A program made the position numbers and the translations under genes. DNA of 7,872 nucleotides from Spirochaetota bacterium (lineage in GTDB: Bacteria; Spirochaetota; GWE2-31-10; MWDO01), in assembly GCA_017998755.1 (NCBI GenBank), contig JAGOCL010000109.1, positions 1 to 7,872 on the forward strand, in the 5' to 3' direction. Each line of letters opens with the position of its first letter. Position 1 is the first letter of the stretch. The notes beneath the pieces were generated by a model that was given only the letters and a program-made list of their open reading frames with translations, made no database searches and was not told where the DNA came from. Below, piece by piece: positions 6,572 to 7,872 of this stretch.

Positions 6572-6600
6572 TTGCAATTAAGTTAAAAATGGTATATACT
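6572..6600 (+). promoter_or_regulatory. Sigma-70-type promoter of the XPB helicase gene
   Basis: TTGCAA (6572-6577) and TATACT (6595-6600) are separated by 17 bases, matching consensus at four and five of six positions. Transcription would start near 6607, giving a leader of about 28 bases before the GTG at 6635. No LexA-like palindrome of the kinds I know is visible nearby. Confidence 0.65.
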
Positions 6601-6625
6601 TTCTTTCCCATGAAGAATCCGATTT

Positions 6626-6630
6626 GGAGG
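6626..6630 (+). promoter_or_regulatory. Shine-Dalgarno site for the XPB helicase
   Basis: GGAGG stands four bases before the GTG at 6635, slightly close but strong. An in-frame TGA at 6611-6613 excludes a longer protein, so GTG 6635 is the best start. The ATG at 6610 is in another frame and leads to a short ORF only. Confidence 0.75.
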
Positions 6631-6634
6631 AATT

Positions 6635-7872
6635 GTGCCGGATACCAGCAATCCTTTAATTGTTCAGAGCGATTTCTCATTGCTATTAGAAGTTTATAAC
6701 GATAAATTTGAGATAGTCAGAAACGAATTAACCAAATTTGCAGAATTAGTCAAATCGCCCGAACACATACATACATATAAAATTTCTGCTCTTAGCCTTT
6801 GGAATGCGGCGGCGATGGGATTAGACGTAAAATATATAACGGATAGTCTTATTAATTATTCTAAATTTGACGTTCCACGCAACGTTATTGAAGAAATCAA
6901 AGCGATTTTCGGCAGATTTGGAATAGTCGAAATATTAAAATACGACGCCGATAATAACAAATTGATATTATATATCAAAGAAAAAAATTTAGAAATAGAG
7001 ATTCTGTCTATCCCAAAATTAAAAAAATATATGACGAACAAAATATCGGAACAACGCTATTTGATCCCCTTGCTATTGAGAGGCGAATTGAAAGTTGATT
7101 TTTTTAATTTTAATATTCCCGTAAACGACATTGCGGGATATGCAAAATCAAAATTCCTCGATATTAATTTGAAGACTGAGACAACGGCAAAAATACCGTT
7201 TAAACTAAGAGATTATCAGACCATGGCGTCGGAAGCCTTTTATCAGGCGGGTTCAAACCTCGGCGGTCATGGAACTATCGTACTACCTTGCGGTTCGGGT
7301 AAAACGGTTATCGGTATAGACGTTATAACAAAAGTAAAAGGATATACTCTTATTCTTGCTACCAGCGTAGCGGCCGTTCATCAGTGGATAAGAGAAATTC
7401 TTGATAAAACCGATATTTCTCCGGATATGGTCGGGGAATATACCGGCGATAAAAAAGAGATAAAGCCCATAACGGTTTGCACATATCAAATTTTGATATA
7501 CAGAAAAACAAAAGAGAGCGATTTCCCGCACTTTGGGATATTTCTTTTGCAAGAGTGGGGGTTGATCATATACGACGAAGTGCATCTCTTGCCCGCTCCG
7601 ATTTTTAAGATAACCTCGGAGATACAAAGCACTAGAAGGCTTGGACTTACGGCGACTTTAGTCAGAGAAGATGGGCATGAAAAGGACGTTTTTTGCCTCA
7701 TCGGTCCCAAAAAGTACGATACACCATGGAAAGTGTTAGAAAAGCAAGGTTGGATCGCCGAAGCAAAGTGTTACGAAATAAAACTTCCTCTGCAGGAAGA
7801 CCTTGTGATGGATTATCTTGTAGCCGATCAAAAAGCCAAATTTACTATAGCCGCTACTAATCCGTTAAAAAT
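6635..7872 (+). CDS. XPB/Rad25-like superfamily 2 DNA helicase, 3'-truncated
   Basis: A DNA-dependent ATPase/helicase of the bacterial XPB group, probably acting in DNA repair by opening damaged duplex. The frame is open from the GTG at 6635 to the window end, 412 codons; full-length bacterial XPB is about 540-560 residues, so most of the second helicase domain is missing here. The N-terminal region (about 1-95) matches the XPB/Ssl2 DNA-binding domain. Next come an R192-D-Y-Q195 motif (as in Q-type motifs), Walker A G220-S-G-K-T224, the DEVH box (314-317), T-A-T (339-341) and the XPB-specific R-E-D (344-346). The segment G-P-K-K-Y-D (357-362) is also typical. It has its own promoter and follows nadR after 113 bases. 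Archaeal XPB works with the nuclease Bax1; no partner is visible before the window ends. Identity is secure; cellular role in bacteria is poorly defined. Confidence 0.93.
   Translation, partial: MPDTSNPLIVQSDFSLLLEVYNDKFEIVRNELTKFAELVKSPEHIHTYKISALSLWNAAAMGLDVKYITDSLINYSKFDVPRNVIEEIKAIFGRFGIVEILKYDADNNKLILYIKEKNLEIEILSIPKLKKYMTNKISEQRYLIPLLLRGELKVDFFNFNIPVNDIAGYAKSKFLDINLKTETTAKIPFKLRDYQTMASEAFYQAGSNLGGHGTIVLPCGSGKTVIGIDVITKVKGYTLILATSVAAVHQWIREILDKTDISPDMVGEYTGDKKEIKPITVCTYQILIYRKTKESDFPHFGIFLLQEWGLIIYDEVHLLPAPIFKITSEIQSTRRLGLTATLVREDGHEKDVFCLIGPKKYDTPWKVLEKQGWIAEAKCYEIKLPLQEDLVMDYLVADQKAKFTIAATNPLK

Noticed and set aside
6610..6699. Short plus-strand ORF starting at ATG 6610 that overlaps the XPB start
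   Set aside because: About 29 codons, no ribosome site of its own, and the strong GGAGG lies within it and serves the GTG at 6635; a leader peptide cannot be shown.
6765..6782. Short ACATACAT tandem repeat
   Set aside because: Only a few units, within the helicase coding frame; ordinary codon sequence.
7283..7710. Two overlapping minus-strand frames opposite the helicase gene
   Set aside because: The plus strand encodes conserved helicase motifs over the same bases, so these are shadows.

Overview
The window looks like ordinary chromosome from an AT-rich bacterium, with no mobile element, phage gene or CRISPR array. A spirochaete (Treponema-like) is my best guess, at moderate confidence. 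The reasons are a bacterial XPB-type helicase, which is patchily distributed and known in spirochaetes and actinobacteria, a lipoprotein with a loose spirochaete-like lipobox, and a NadR-type NAD salvage protein. No 16S rRNA or other strict phylogenetic marker is present, so this stays an inference.

Layout. (1) Bases 1-2780, plus strand: a potassium-uptake operon. It has a 5'-truncated ktrB (channel-like subunit), ktrA (cytosolic nucleotide-binding RCK subunit) and a tightly coupled third gene for a two-helix membrane protein with a HAMP-like linker and a PAS domain but no output domain. (2) Bases 2824-2972: a hairpin terminator that can work in both directions, a minus-strand tRNA-Arg(CCT), and that tRNA's own near-consensus promoter. 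(3) Bases 2973-3156: AT-rich spacer interrupted by a GC-rich, hairpin-forming island of about 50 bp. (4) Bases 3157-4497: a predicted lipoprotein of the serine beta-lactamase/DD-peptidase-like family, carrying an unusually long segment between its catalytic motifs. (5) Bases 4566-6521: a two-gene unit of a DHH-family phosphoesterase and a NadR-like NMN adenylyltransferase/ribosylnicotinamide kinase. (6) Bases 6572-7872: promoter and 5' three quarters of an XPB/Rad25-like DNA helicase that runs off the right edge.

How the parts may work together. KtrB and KtrA form a gated potassium importer, and the HAMP-PAS protein may be an extra sensor or regulator of it. The DHH phosphoesterase belongs to a superfamily that includes nanoRNA/pAp and cyclic-di-AMP phosphodiesterases. 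Cyclic-di-AMP controls Ktr transporters in some bacteria, so a functional link across the tRNA is possible but unproven. NadR salvages nicotinamide riboside/NMN to NAD. XPB probably serves DNA repair.

Four of the six starts that can be placed are non-ATG (GTG three times, TTG once), three of them with a good Shine-Dalgarno sequence and the TTG with a moderate one. The helicase has no stop codon inside the window, and ktrB continues upstream of its first in-window ATG at 119. I found no clearly undescribed system. The best leads are the Ktr-linked HAMP-PAS protein, the GC-rich intergenic island and the segment inserted in the serine hydrolase.
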